From Mesorhizobium mediterraneum (GTDB lineage Bacteria > Pseudomonadota > Alphaproteobacteria > Rhizobiales > Rhizobiaceae), in the NCBI RefSeq assembly GCF_002284565.1, contig NZ_NPKI01000052.1, positions 1-52,994 on the forward strand: a stretch of 52,994 nt of DNA, in the 5' to 3' direction. Both the position numbers and the translations under genes were made by a program. The first letter of the stretch is position 1. Each line of letters starts with the position of its first letter. Below, one piece after another: positions 1-7,361 of the stretch. Under the pieces are notes generated by a model. The model was not told the DNA's origin. It made no database searches and was given only the letters and a program-made list of their open reading frames with translations.

Positions 1-63
1 CCTGCCACCTGCCACCTGCCACCTGCCACCTGCCACCTGCCACCTGCCACCTGCCACCTGCCA
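1..63. repeat. Tandem 7-bp repeat, CCTGCCA x9
   Basis: Nine perfect head-to-tail copies of CCTGCCA run from the first base, so the array may continue outside the window. Read on the minus strand the unit is TGGCAGG, which equals the first seven bases of the T-DNA border-like sites further on. Two more TGGCAGG units follow on the plus strand at 100-113, in inverted orientation. The resemblance to the border core may be chance. No gene is visible in 64-227. Confidence 0.9.
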
Positions 64-227
64 CGGGAGTTCATCCGAGCCCAAACCCAGTAAGCCGGGT
101 GGCAGGTGGCAGGGGAGCGCATTCGGAACGCTTGACCTTGCCCCTCTGCCGCTGGGCGTATTGAGCCGGCATCGACAGATGCCAGTCATTCCTGACTTAG
201 GTTCTGATGGTCCGGATCGGCGGCTGA

Positions 228-1525
228 GGGACTGTCAGGAACTCTGTGCGCGAGGCCCATGATGATGGAAAGGAGAGAATCATCACATGGCTATCGAGAA
301 GGAACTTCTGGACCAACTGCTTGCCGGCCGCGATCCGAATGAGGTGTTTGCCAAGGACGGATTGCTCGACGACCTGAAGAAGGCGCTTTCGGAACGGATT
401 CTGAACGCTGAACTCGACGAGCACCTTGAGGACGAGAACACCGAGGGGAATGCCAATCGCCGTAACGGCCATTCGCGAAAGTCAGTGCTGACGGGCACAT
501 CGAAGATGACGCTGACGATCCCGCGCGACCGTGCCGGAACCTTCAATCCGAAGCTGATCGCCAAATACCAGCGCCGCTTTCCCGATTTCGACGACAAGAT
601 CATCTTCATGTATGCGCGCGGCATGACGGTGCGCGAGATCCGCGGGCATCTGGAGGAGCTCTACGGCATCGACGTGTCGCCGGACCTGATCTCGGCCGTC
701 ACCGACGCCGTCCTGGAGGAAGTGGCCGAGTGGCAGAACGGGCCGCTGGATGCGGTCTATCCGCTGGTCTTCTTCGATGCCATCCGGGTCAGATCAGGGA
801 CGAGGGCTTCGTGCGCAACAAGGCCGTCTACGTCGCGCTCGGCATCCTGCCGGACGGCACGAAGGAGATTCTCGGCATCTGGATCGAGCAGACCGAGGGC
901 GCCAAGTTCTGGCTGCGTGTCATGAACGAGCTGAAGAGCCGTGGCGTCGCCGACGTCCTGATCGCCGTCGTCGACGGCCTGAAGGGCTTCCCCGAGGCGA
1001 TCAACGCCGTCTTCCCCCAGACCGTGGTCCAAACCTGCATCGTGCATCTGATCCGCCATTCCCTGGAGTTCGTGTCGTGGAAGGATCGCAAGCCGGTCGT
1101 GCCGGCGCTGCGCGCGATCTACCGGGCAAAGGACGCCGAAGCCGGCATGAAGGCCCTGGAGGACTTCGAGGCCGGCTACTGGGGCCAGCGGTATCCGGCG
1201 ATCACCCAGAACTGGCGGCGCAACTGGCAACACGTGGTGCCGTTCTTCGCCTTCCCCGAAAGCGTGCGCCGGATCATCTACACCACGAACGCGATCGAGG
1301 CGTTGAACTCCAAGCTGCGCCGCGCTGTCCGCACCCGGGGACACTTCCCGAGTGACGATGCGGCCATGAAGCTGCTATATCTGGTCCTGAACCACGCCGC
1401 CGAGGATTGGAAACGACCGCCGCGCGAGTGGTTCGAGGCCAAAACCCAGTTCGCCGTCGTCTTCGGCGAAAGGTTCGTCAGCCAATGACGAAACCGGCCT
1501 CGCGCACAGAATTCCTGACAGTCCC
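228..1525 (+). mobile_element. IS256-family insertion sequence with 8-bp target duplication
   Basis: Terminal inverted repeats of 30 bp lie at 228-257 and 1496-1525. They both begin GGGACTGTCAGGAA when read inward and differ by one base. The element is flanked on both sides by the same octamer, GCGGCTGA (220-227 and 1526-1533), the 8-bp duplication expected for IS256-type insertion. Intact ends and an intact duplication indicate a fairly recent insertion. The single gene inside carries a frameshift. Confidence 0.93.
287..1488 (+). pseudogene. IS256-family (Mutator-type) transposase, frameshifted
   Basis: This is a DDE transposase of the IS256/Mutator family, about 400 residues when both frames are joined. 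The N-terminal frame (287 to about 790) holds the DNA-binding half and reads into the start of the catalytic core at residues FFDAI. The rest, from IRDEGFVRNKAVY onward, is in another frame and ends at 1488. The reading frame is restored if one A or G is added near 791, where the sequence reads gggtcagatc instead of a codon for Lys after Val. The later half has the family's NAIEALNS region near the C-terminus. The enzyme is therefore probably inactive unless another copy supplies it, or the missing base is a sequencing error. It lies between the IS inverted repeats. Confidence 0.88.
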
Positions 1526-1533
1526 GCGGCTGA

Positions 1534-1760
1534 AGGTTTCATCGCCATTGCCATTGATGAGAGTAGCCCCGCAGGCGAGGTTTCGCGTATTGCGGTAAAA
1601 TGCTGATCAAACCGCGCATGAGGCCGACCTCGCTCCGGCCCTCGAACACCACGATCAATGTGGCTAGCAAAGCGTGGGCATGTGGCAACGGCATCCGCAC
1701 CACCTAAGCCGCTGGTCCAAAATCGGCGGTCCACTTCACGGCTTCCCCGCTTACGTGACG
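1534..1760. other. No gene recognised between IS256 and the T-DNA-like element
   Basis: This stretch would join 64-227 if the IS256 copy were removed. Short open frames on both strands show no family I recognise, and composition resembles IS debris. Confidence 0.5.
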
Positions 1761-1792
1761 AATGCACGAATGCACGAATGCACGAATGCACG
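1761..1792. repeat. Four 8-bp tandem repeats beside the right-type border
   Basis: The unit AATGCACG is repeated four times without mismatch and lies 10 bp outside the border-like site at 1803-1827. In Ti plasmids the overdrive enhancer, and in some Ri plasmids a stimulator made of tandem 8-bp repeats, sits just outside the right border and is recognised together with VirC1/VirC2. Position and repeat size match that pattern, while the sequence itself is different. The functional reading is inference. Confidence 0.7.
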
Positions 1793-1802
1793 AACAAAGA
1801 AA

Positions 1803-1827
1803 GGCTACAAAGCCATATATCCTGCCA
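1803..1827 (-). other. T-DNA border-like repeat (right-type)
   Basis: On the minus strand this 25-mer starts TGGCAGGATATAT, which equals the first 13 bases of Agrobacterium nopaline-type borders, and has GTAG where borders have GTAA or GTCA. About 19 of 25 positions agree with the nopaline left border as I remember it. VirD2 nicks such sites between bases 3 and 4, here between 1825 and 1824. The repeat array at 1761-1792 lies on the side where a right-border enhancer is expected. Confidence 0.78.
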
Positions 1828-1962
1828 GCCAGCCAGCCAGCCAATCAATGCCAGCCAGCCAGCCAGCCAATGCCACCAGCCAGCCAGCCACCCAATCAAT
1901 GCCTTCCCCAGCCCAGCCACCCAATCAATGCCTTCCAGCCAGCCAGCCAATCAATGCCACTA
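1828..1962 (+). repeat. CAGC / CCAATCAATG low-complexity repeats inside the T-DNA end
   Basis: Tetranucleotide CAGC runs alternate with about four copies of CCAATCAATG and close variants. The block starts directly at the border-like site and may have arisen from it by slippage. It creates several CCAAT motifs about 270 to 390 bp upstream of the plast-like gene's TATA box. Whether these act in a promoter is unknown. Confidence 0.75.
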
Positions 1963-2228
1963 ATCGGTCGGTATCAACGGGTCTCTGTCACTTTTTCATT
2001 GGGTCCGTGGGCGGCACTAATCTGGCTCTTCCAGAATTCGCAGCGGTAAATAGCTCTTGGAAAGAATATGAGATGTTGTTGACTTAGCAACCGCTACAGT
2101 TGCGCCCCTTGAACTATAGCGGAGGCCAACGGCTGCCTAAGGGACCCATCAACAAAAATACCCCTTGAGTGCACCGAACGGGCACAACTATGCAGAAGGA
2201 GATACAAACACCTCCTTGGACAAGCCTC

Positions 2229-2236
2229 TATATAAA
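2229..2236 (+). promoter_or_regulatory. Eukaryote-type TATA box of the plast-like gene
   Basis: TATATAAA stands 36 bp before the ATG at 2272, in the context CTATATAAAC typical of plant TATA boxes. No bacterial Shine-Dalgarno sequence precedes the ATG. The start context is ACCATGG, which fits Kozak rules. The implied leader is very short. Expression in a plant host is inference from these signals and the borders. Confidence 0.6.
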
Positions 2237-2271
2237 CGAGTCACTTTTATAACTCTATCAAAACCTTCACC

Positions 2272-2946
2272 ATGGCAGACAACTATCCAACCTACGTGCG
2301 CCCCCAATTTGACAGCGTCTGCCTAACGGGCAAAACCGGAGACAATCTGCGCAAGGGCCTCAAGAAGGCAGCCAAAAAATACCGTGAATACCTCAAGCGG
2401 CTCCAGAAAGCTCAGCGCAATTGGGTGGCTCAGGCGCGGGCTTATGAACAAGCTGCGAGCCTTCCTCCAAGGGTTTTTGGGGCGTTTGAAACGGAGCCCT
2501 GCATGACCCGGTCTCCACTCGGTGGCGCTAATGAGGCCATTGAGGTTGATGCCCTCTCGATTGATGCATCTGACCCCCCCCTGGTGTATGTCTTTTTGCC
2601 TGCCCTCCTTGCAAACTCCTGTGTTGAAAGCAGGAGTTTCGAAGAGGTTCCAACTAAGTATTTTCCCGGGGTGGTGATGGCGATGGACCTCCGTCCATAC
2701 GATGGCGTCCTCTCTGCTTCAGCTATATCGGGCAAGTACCACCGGCGATGGTGCACTAACGTCGAGCGCGAAGACATCCAGCATTTCCTTGCTATCGCTA
2801 GGACCGACCGCTTCAGTTACCAAGGCAATGAAGTATGGACCCGCGATACGACGAGAGGGGGGTTCGACATCATAGCCCATGGACAGATGATTTGGCCCCC
2901 TGCCATGCCCGCCACCGATTGGCCAACTGCATCTGGTTGGGATTAG
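2272..2946 (+). CDS. RolB-like plast-family protein encoded in the putative T-DNA
   Basis: The 224-residue protein has no bacterial family I can name. By eye it resembles the RolB/plast proteins of Agrobacterium T-DNAs, which alter plant growth and are mutually very divergent. Segments that line up with RolB are a basic N-terminal helix ending in QRNW (30-51), PPLVYVFL (102-109), the stretch FPGVVMAMDLRPYDGVL (131-147), HFLAIA (171-176), and GNEV followed by RGGFDIIAHG (185-204). The RolB CX5R motif is not exactly present, since C161 is followed by Arg after four residues. The N-terminal 25-50 region is lysine-rich. No signal peptide or membrane segment is seen. It lacks a ribosome-binding site and has a TATA box and Kozak-like start, so it is probably expressed in a eukaryote. 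The family assignment is inference at moderate confidence. Confidence 0.65.
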   Translation: MADNYPTYVRPQFDSVCLTGKTGDNLRKGLKKAAKKYREYLKRLQKAQRNWVAQARAYEQAASLPPRVFGAFETEPCMTRSPLGGANEAIEVDALSIDASDPPLVYVFLPALLANSCVESRSFEEVPTKYFPGVVMAMDLRPYDGVLSASAISGKYHRRWCTNVEREDIQHFLAIARTDRFSYQGNEVWTRDTTRGGFDIIAHGQMIWPPAMPATDWPTASGWD

Positions 2947-3425
2947 CGGTGTCACTCTCGCCGCTGATACCCCAACGTTGGCCCTAGACCCTCATAGTCT
3001 CCATTCTGATTTTTATTTTGCATCTGTCGTGTTTGTTTGTTGTTTTGATTATGTTTTCTTTTCATATGTAATGCGCCAACGGCGCAATTTTGTTGTACCG
3101 TCTTTGCATTCAATCAAAGGGCCACGTTTCGCGTATTTTTTCCTCGCCCTAGTGAATTTTGTTTATGCACGAAAACACTGGACACGCCGTAGACCTATAC
3201 TATCGGTGATTGATACGTAAAACTCGATTTTTTATAACTGTAAGCCAATAGATTTCACTTCATCACTTAAATCAAATACGCTTCCCGTTCGCCCTTCGCG
3301 CGCGAAGCCCTCGCGGCTCGCGCGAGCCCAGAAGTGGGGCGCCCCAAAACGGAGCGACATTCACAGGATGCATCTTGGTCGTTGCCCAACAGCAAAATAG
3401 GGCTTTCTCTTCCCGCTTCGCTAGC
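2947..3425 (+). other. AT-rich 3' flank of the plast-like gene up to the left border
   Basis: The first 300 bp are clearly more AT-rich than the surrounding DNA, with runs such as TGTTTGTTTGTTG and TTTTATTTTG. This resembles plant-type 3' flanks with T-rich upstream elements, although no perfect AATAAA was found. An 80-codon open frame at 2978-3220 is probably not a gene. GC content rises again from about 3280, where IS-like sequence with a GC-rich inverted repeat begins. Confidence 0.45.
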
Positions 3426-3450
3426 GAATACATCAGGATATATCCTGCCG
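3426..3450 (-). other. T-DNA border-like repeat (left-type)
   Basis: On the minus strand the site reads CGGCAGGATATAT, then CCTGATGTA. It matches Agrobacterium borders at positions 2-13 and has TGTA in the distal part, for about 19 of 25 positions against the nopaline left border as I remember it. Its first base differs from the consensus T. The inner part is also a palindrome, CAGGATATATCCTG. The stop codon of the istB remnant lies inside it. Confidence 0.72.
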
Positions 3451-3903
3451 CCGCTGCCTGTTGCCCGTGTCCATTTTTGTTCGGATTGCGCATTTCGCAA
3501 AGCCGGACAGGGGTTCCGCTAATTCCCGGACAGCGATTTCGCTGAAGGCGCAGGCCAGCCACGACTTGCCGGTTCCGGTCTGGCCGGTGACGATCAGGTT
3601 CTCATGCGCTTTCAGCCATTCGCCCTGGGCGAGCGCCATGGTGTTGCGCCGGTCGAGGCCACGCGGCGCGGCAAAATCGATGTCCTCGATGCAAGCTTCG
3701 GGAAAGCGCAGCTTGGCTGAGGCGAGCCGGTTCCTGACGCGCTTGTCGGCGCGCATGGCGACCTCACGGTCGAGCATCAGGCCGAGCCACTCGTCGCGGC
3801 TGAGCTCATTGGCGCTGCTCTGTTCGGCCAGTTCGCGCCAAGCGGCGGCCATGCCGGCGAGCCCGAGGACCTGCATCTGATCGAGCGTTGGATTTGTCAG
3901 CAT
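3433..3903 (-). pseudogene. istB: IS21-family helper ATPase IstB, truncated
   Basis: IstB is the AAA+ partner of the IS21 transposase IstA. The N-terminal 110 or so residues are typical, from LTNPTLDQMQVLGLAGMAAAW to the Walker A segment TGQTGTGKSWLACAF. After that the homology stops near 3550 and the frame runs into unrelated DNA, ending inside the border-like repeat. Walker B and the rest of the protein are missing. It lies 16 bp downstream of the istA remnant in the usual IS21 order, so both are pieces of one element cut by a later rearrangement. Confidence 0.8.
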
Positions 3904-3919
3904 TCTTTCTTCCTTTCCT

Positions 3920-4675
3920 TCACTGGTAATAGGTGGAGCCGCGGATGTTGGCGTGCGGCGGTGTCGGCTTTGCCGGCTCTGCGGAGCTGGCCCGGTCGAG
4001 GCCGGATTTGAGGATGGCGGTGATGGAGGCGTAGGTGATCGCGTTGATCAGCAGCGCCCGCTCGCAAGCCGCCTCGGTGCGCTCCCGCCCATAGCGCGGC
4101 GAAAGCGACAGGATGCCCATGGCCGCGCGGTAGCCCTGTTCCGGATGTGGCCTATCGCGCAGCATGCGCTCGACCAGGATGGCGGCGTTGGGGCCGATCC
4201 GGGCCGCCCGGCCGATCAGGTTGGCCGGTGTCGTATTGGCATAGCGCTGATGGGCCTTGGGCATGTGGGTGTTAACGGTGACATGGCCGGAGCGCTGCGA
4301 GCGGCGGACATGGCTGGCGACGCGCTGGTGATCGTGGAAGATCTCGACGTCCGGTGGGTGAGCCGCACCTGGACGGTGCGGCACCGAGTAGAAGGTCTTG
4401 TCGACCTCGACATGGTAGTCGGGATGCACCTTGGCCGTCTTCCATTCCGCGTATTCGAACGGCGTCGCCGGCAGCGGCTTCAAGGCAGCCCGCTCGATCT
4501 CCTCGAACAGTTCGCGGCGGCTTTGGCCGATATGGCGCATCGGCCGGTTGTTCAGCTCCTCGAGCAGTTCGGCGATCGCCGCGTTGAGCTCGACGATCGA
4601 GAAGAAGGATCGATTCCTCAGCCGCGCCAGAATCCAGCGCTCGACGATCAGCACCGCGCCCTCGACCTTGCCCTT
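3920..4675 (-). pseudogene. istA: IS21-family transposase IstA, C-terminal fragment
   Basis: This is the C-terminal half of a DDE (rve) transposase of IS21 type. The part present starts near LIVERWILARLRNRSFFS, includes ELNAAIAELLEELNNRP and the segment that follows the catalytic core, and ends in a proline-rich tail. The N-terminal HTH and most of the catalytic triad are absent. Upstream of about 4675 the sequence changes abruptly to another IS remnant. It cannot transpose alone. Confidence 0.8.
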
Positions 4676-4754
4676 CTTTCAAGTCCAGGACTGCAGTTCG
4701 TGCTGACACTCGAGCGCGTATAGAGTTCGAGATCACGCACCCGTTCCATCGTGG

Positions 4755-4982
4755 CGCGGCGAGCGCTTCGTGCTGTTGACCCGCAAGCAGAACTGGGGCG
4801 AGGACCGCGTCATGTTCTACGATGCGGCGGGACGACTTCGCTCACTGCTTGCGTCATGGACGGACGTCGCTGAACCCGATGTTTTCATTCAGGTCGCGGC
4901 CGGTCGGTCGTTCGTGCGGCCAGATGATCTGGCAACCCTGGCGGCGTTGATCGAGCAAATCGAGCGCAGCCATGGCGGCTGA
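4755..4982 (+). pseudogene. DUF5372-type IS accessory protein, truncated
   Basis: The segment LLTRKQNWGEDRVMFYDAAGRLRS and the following SWTDV region match the small DUF5372 proteins carried by some rhizobial insertion sequences. The N-terminus is cut at the junction with the istA remnant. A methionine at 4770 would give a 70-residue product, but this is probably not a functional start. The role of DUF5372 is not known to me. Confidence 0.6.
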
Positions 4983-5089
4983 ACACGTGTCAGGCAATTT
5001 ATGCCGCATGTGTCAACCTAATTATGCCGCCGCATGCCGGATTCACCGTCGTTCCAGTCATCGGCGCCCATCATTCGATGGTTCATCGC

Positions 5090-5485
5090 TAGGGTTTCAT
5101 TTTCCTCCGCGGTTGCTGGAGCGCTTCAACCAAAGCGTGCGGTCACTTGCAAATGGCCATCGACGAAACTTACATCAAGGATTCGCGGTGAGTGGATGTA
5201 TCTCTACCGAACCATCGAAAGTGTCGGCGACACGGTCGAATTCTGGTTCAGCGAGCATCACGACCTGCTGGCGACCACGCGCTTCTTCAGGAAAGCGCTG
5301 GAGCGCCATGACCGAGTCCCCATCGCATTGTCATCGACGGCAGCCTGACCAATAACGAAGCCATCCGGTTCTGCGATGTGGCAAATCGGTTAAAAGGATC
5401 AGGGTTCGGGCAGGACCAGCGGCGCATCAAGCGCCGTGTGCGGCCGATGCTGGCCAAACAGTTCGCCATACTAGCGGCATGACAG
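5090..5485 (+). pseudogene. IS6-family transposase remnant
   Basis: Pieces of an IS6/IS26-type DDE transposase can be followed across changing frames. They include an ETYIK-like segment near 5164, RGEWMYLYRTIESVGDTVEFWFSEH around 5189-5260, RFFRKALERH near 5280-5310, a degenerate DGS region near 5335, and the IKRRVRPML segment near 5428-5455. At least two frameshifts and small deletions are needed to connect them. No terminal repeats were identified. Confidence 0.75.
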
Positions 5486-5728
5486 CGGCCGGCCCCGTCA
5501 TGACGCAGAAAAACTTTCAACAGAACGTATCTTTTTAGGGACCTGGGACCCGGGGGCATTGATGATTGAATTCAACTTCGCTGACTTCTGTCAAGCGACG
5601 ATCAATTCGCTCGACGATTGGCACAAAACATCTTCTCTGCCTTCAGAATTCGCGCGAGTCCGAATTTTTTCGCGTTCTCCTGAGTCAGGCTTGGCATCCT
5701 GTGGTTTCAATATTTCTCATGGTCGTAC
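5486..5728. other. Unassigned stretch downstream of virD2
   Basis: Only short open frames are seen. No border-like or terminator-like structure was found on the virD2 side. Confidence 0.4.
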
Positions 5729-7336
5729 TCAGCGAGAACCGCCCGGGTCATGGCGCGATCGTTCGGCCACGCGGCCGCTGCGAAGGCGCCGGGGTTGATT
5801 AGGATCGAGGTCTTGAGGATCGGGCTCACGGCGGTGATGTCGCCTTGCGAGTTCATCGGCTTCGCGCTGTTCACGGGCCGCCTGTTGGGCCCGGGTTTCA
5901 ACGATGCCCGGAGCGTAGCGACGGCGCTCACGCTCCGGCCACTCCAAATCGGGCTCTTCAAGCCCTTGGACGTGCCGCCTAGCGCGTTCATCTGCTTCGC
6001 GCTGTTCACGGGCTGCTCGTTGGGCCCGCGTTTCGACGATGCCGGAGGCGTAGTGGCGGCGCTTACGTCGCTCTGGGCGCCCGGGGTCGAGCTCTTCGGG
6101 CCCTTGGTCGTGCCGCCTTGCGCGTTCATCGGCTTCGCGCTGTTCACGGGCTGCTCGTTGGGCCCGTGTTTCGATGATGCCGGGGGCGTAGCGGGGGCGC
6201 TTACGCCGCTCTGGGCGCCCGGGGTCGAGCTCTTCAGGCCCTTGGTCGTGCCGCCTTGCGCGTTCTTGGGCTTCACGTTGTTCACGGGCCGCTCGCTGGG
6301 CACGGGTTTCAATGATGCCGGGCGGGTAGCGGCGGCGCTGCCGTGGGTGCTGGGGTGTATTGGAACCGGCGTCTTCAGTTTCCGTCTCCGGGCGCCGGCG
6401 CCGCCGGGCTTGGCGCTGTTGCTCGAAACCGCTCTCATCCTGTGTACCGTGCCCCGCAGCTTGTCCCTGCCCACCGGCGTCGCTTCGCCTCCCCGAGTCA
6501 AAATCGCCGCCCATACGAATTTCATCGACCGCATTGTCGCGGGTGGCCGGTCCAACGTTGCTACCGGACGCTTGTCCGGGGACGTCTCCGTGACTTTGTC
6601 CATGTGGACCGCCGGCAGGCCTTAGCCCCCTGCCGCGGTCGCCAAGGTTTGCGGGTCCGGGTGATCCACGGGGAGTGACGTGAACATCGGGCTCTGGGTG
6701 CGGGCGAATCGCAACGGTTTCTCCAGCCCTCTCCCTGCGTCGGAACTCCGCATAGGTAATCGGTCGTTCCATGATACCGCGCTCAGCACGCGAGGTCGCA
6801 TCCAATTCGATACCGTGGTCATACGCGGCATCAACAAGCGCAGCACGCATATGGTTGTAATTGTGGTGGGGATGGCGGCGTGAGATTTTCAGCCAGTGGC
6901 CTTCCACCGCCCTGCGATTGACCACCACATGCAAATGTGGATGTTGCCGGTCGACATGAAAGGCAGTGATGTAGTCGAATGTACCGCCCTGGCGCCCAGA
7001 ACCGAATATGTTCTCCACCCACGCCCGGCCGGCAGCGTGTGCGTTATTGGTATCGGTGCCACGCGGAAAGCTGACGATGATGTGCGTGGTCAGGTCCTGG
7101 TTGCTTTCTGCCTCTGGCTGGCCAGATTGATAGTTGCCGGTTTGTTCGGCCCAACTGCGTGCCATCTCGTGAAGGCTATCGTATGGCACCACGACGCCCT
7201 GATGACGTGAGGATCGCAAGAGGTCAATGGTGCCCTCGCGAGACAGATAATTTAGCTGATTCCGAATTTGGCTTGCGGTACGAGCGCCGCCTCGAGGCAC
7301 AATTCTTATGATGGCTTGCGGGGGCATCTTGGCCAC
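5729..7336 (-). CDS. virD2: VirD2-like relaxase with repeated basic C-terminal tail
   Basis: VirD2 nicks T-DNA borders with VirD1, stays covalently bound to the 5' end of the strand and guides it into the recipient cell. The 535-residue protein has the relaxase core at 1-200. Tyr30 sits in IRNQLNYLSREG, equivalent to the nucleophile Tyr29 of Agrobacterium VirD2. The metal-binding histidine motif HVDRQHPHLHVVVNR is at 127-141, and RAERGIMERPITYAEFRR at 183-200 matches the conserved VirD2 block. The tail is longer than in Agrobacterium. From residue 337 it has four copies of a 45-46 residue basic unit with RRKR-type clusters that could be nuclear localisation signals. virD1 ends 25 bp upstream, so the two form an operon. 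The homology is strong, and the substrate is inferred from the nearby border-like sites. Confidence 0.93.
   Translation of the reverse strand: MAKMPPQAIIRIVPRGGARTASQIRNQLNYLSREGTIDLLRSSRHQGVVVPYDSLHEMARSWAEQTGNYQSGQPEAESNQDLTTHIIVSFPRGTDTNNAHAAGRAWVENIFGSGRQGGTFDYITAFHVDRQHPHLHVVVNRRAVEGHWLKISRRHPHHNYNHMRAALVDAAYDHGIELDATSRAERGIMERPITYAEFRRRERAGETVAIRPHPEPDVHVTPRGSPGPANLGDRGRGLRPAGGPHGQSHGDVPGQASGSNVGPATRDNAVDEIRMGGDFDSGRRSDAGGQGQAAGHGTQDESGFEQQRQARRRRRPETETEDAGSNTPQHPRQRRRYPPGIIETRAQRAAREQREAQERARRHDQGPEELDPGRPERRKRPRYAPGIIETRAQRAAREQREADERARRHDQGPEELDPGRPERRKRRHYASGIVETRAQRAAREQREADERARRHVQGLEEPDLEWPERERRRYAPGIVETRAQQAAREQREADELARRHHRREPDPQDLDPNQPRRLRSGRVAERSRHDPGGSR
5837..6328 (-). repeat. 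Four in-frame 135-138 bp repeats in virD2
   Basis: The repeated protein unit begins Y-[AP]-[PS]-G-I-[IV]-E-T-R-A-Q and continues with an AREQREA-ERARRH helix, a DP-rich link and an RRKR-like basic cluster. Copies start near residues 337, 383, 429 and 474. Spacing in DNA is 138, 138 and 135 bp, so copy number can change without a frameshift. Such tails are not typical of Agrobacterium VirD2. Confidence 0.9.
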
Positions 7337-7361
7337 CTGACAGCGACGTTCCCAGATCCTC

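Larger units (their letters stand above)
1803..3450 (+). mobile_element. Putative natural T-DNA (about 1.6 kb, one gene)
   Basis: Two direct border-like repeats bound this segment. Both read on the minus strand, so by the Agrobacterium convention the right border is at 1803-1827 and the left border at 3426-3450. The transferred strand would be the plus strand, entering the recipient with its 5' end near 1825. The only convincing gene inside, 2272-2946, has eukaryote-type expression signals. The processing genes virD1, virD2, virC1 and virC2 lie 2.3 to 6 kb away. Outside the left border there is IS21 debris. The name T-DNA rests on sequence resemblance and context, and transfer has not been shown. 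Confidence 0.72.

Noticed and set aside
1..63. Repeat array considered as a CRISPR
   Set aside because: The units are 7 bp and contiguous with no spacers, and no cas genes are present.
1674..2087. Glutamine/proline/serine-rich plus-strand frames over the CAGC repeats
   Set aside because: The residues come from the tandem repeats in all three frames, and no start signal or family is present.
2978..3220. 80-codon frame after the plast-like gene
   Set aside because: It lies in the AT-rich 3' flank, has no ribosome-binding site or family, and its hydrophobic content follows from T-runs.
5750..6625. Long plus-strand open frame opposite virD2 (291 codons)
   Set aside because: It is the antisense of the repeated virD2 tail. 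Its repeats mirror the virD2 repeats, and the minus-strand protein has clear relaxase motifs.
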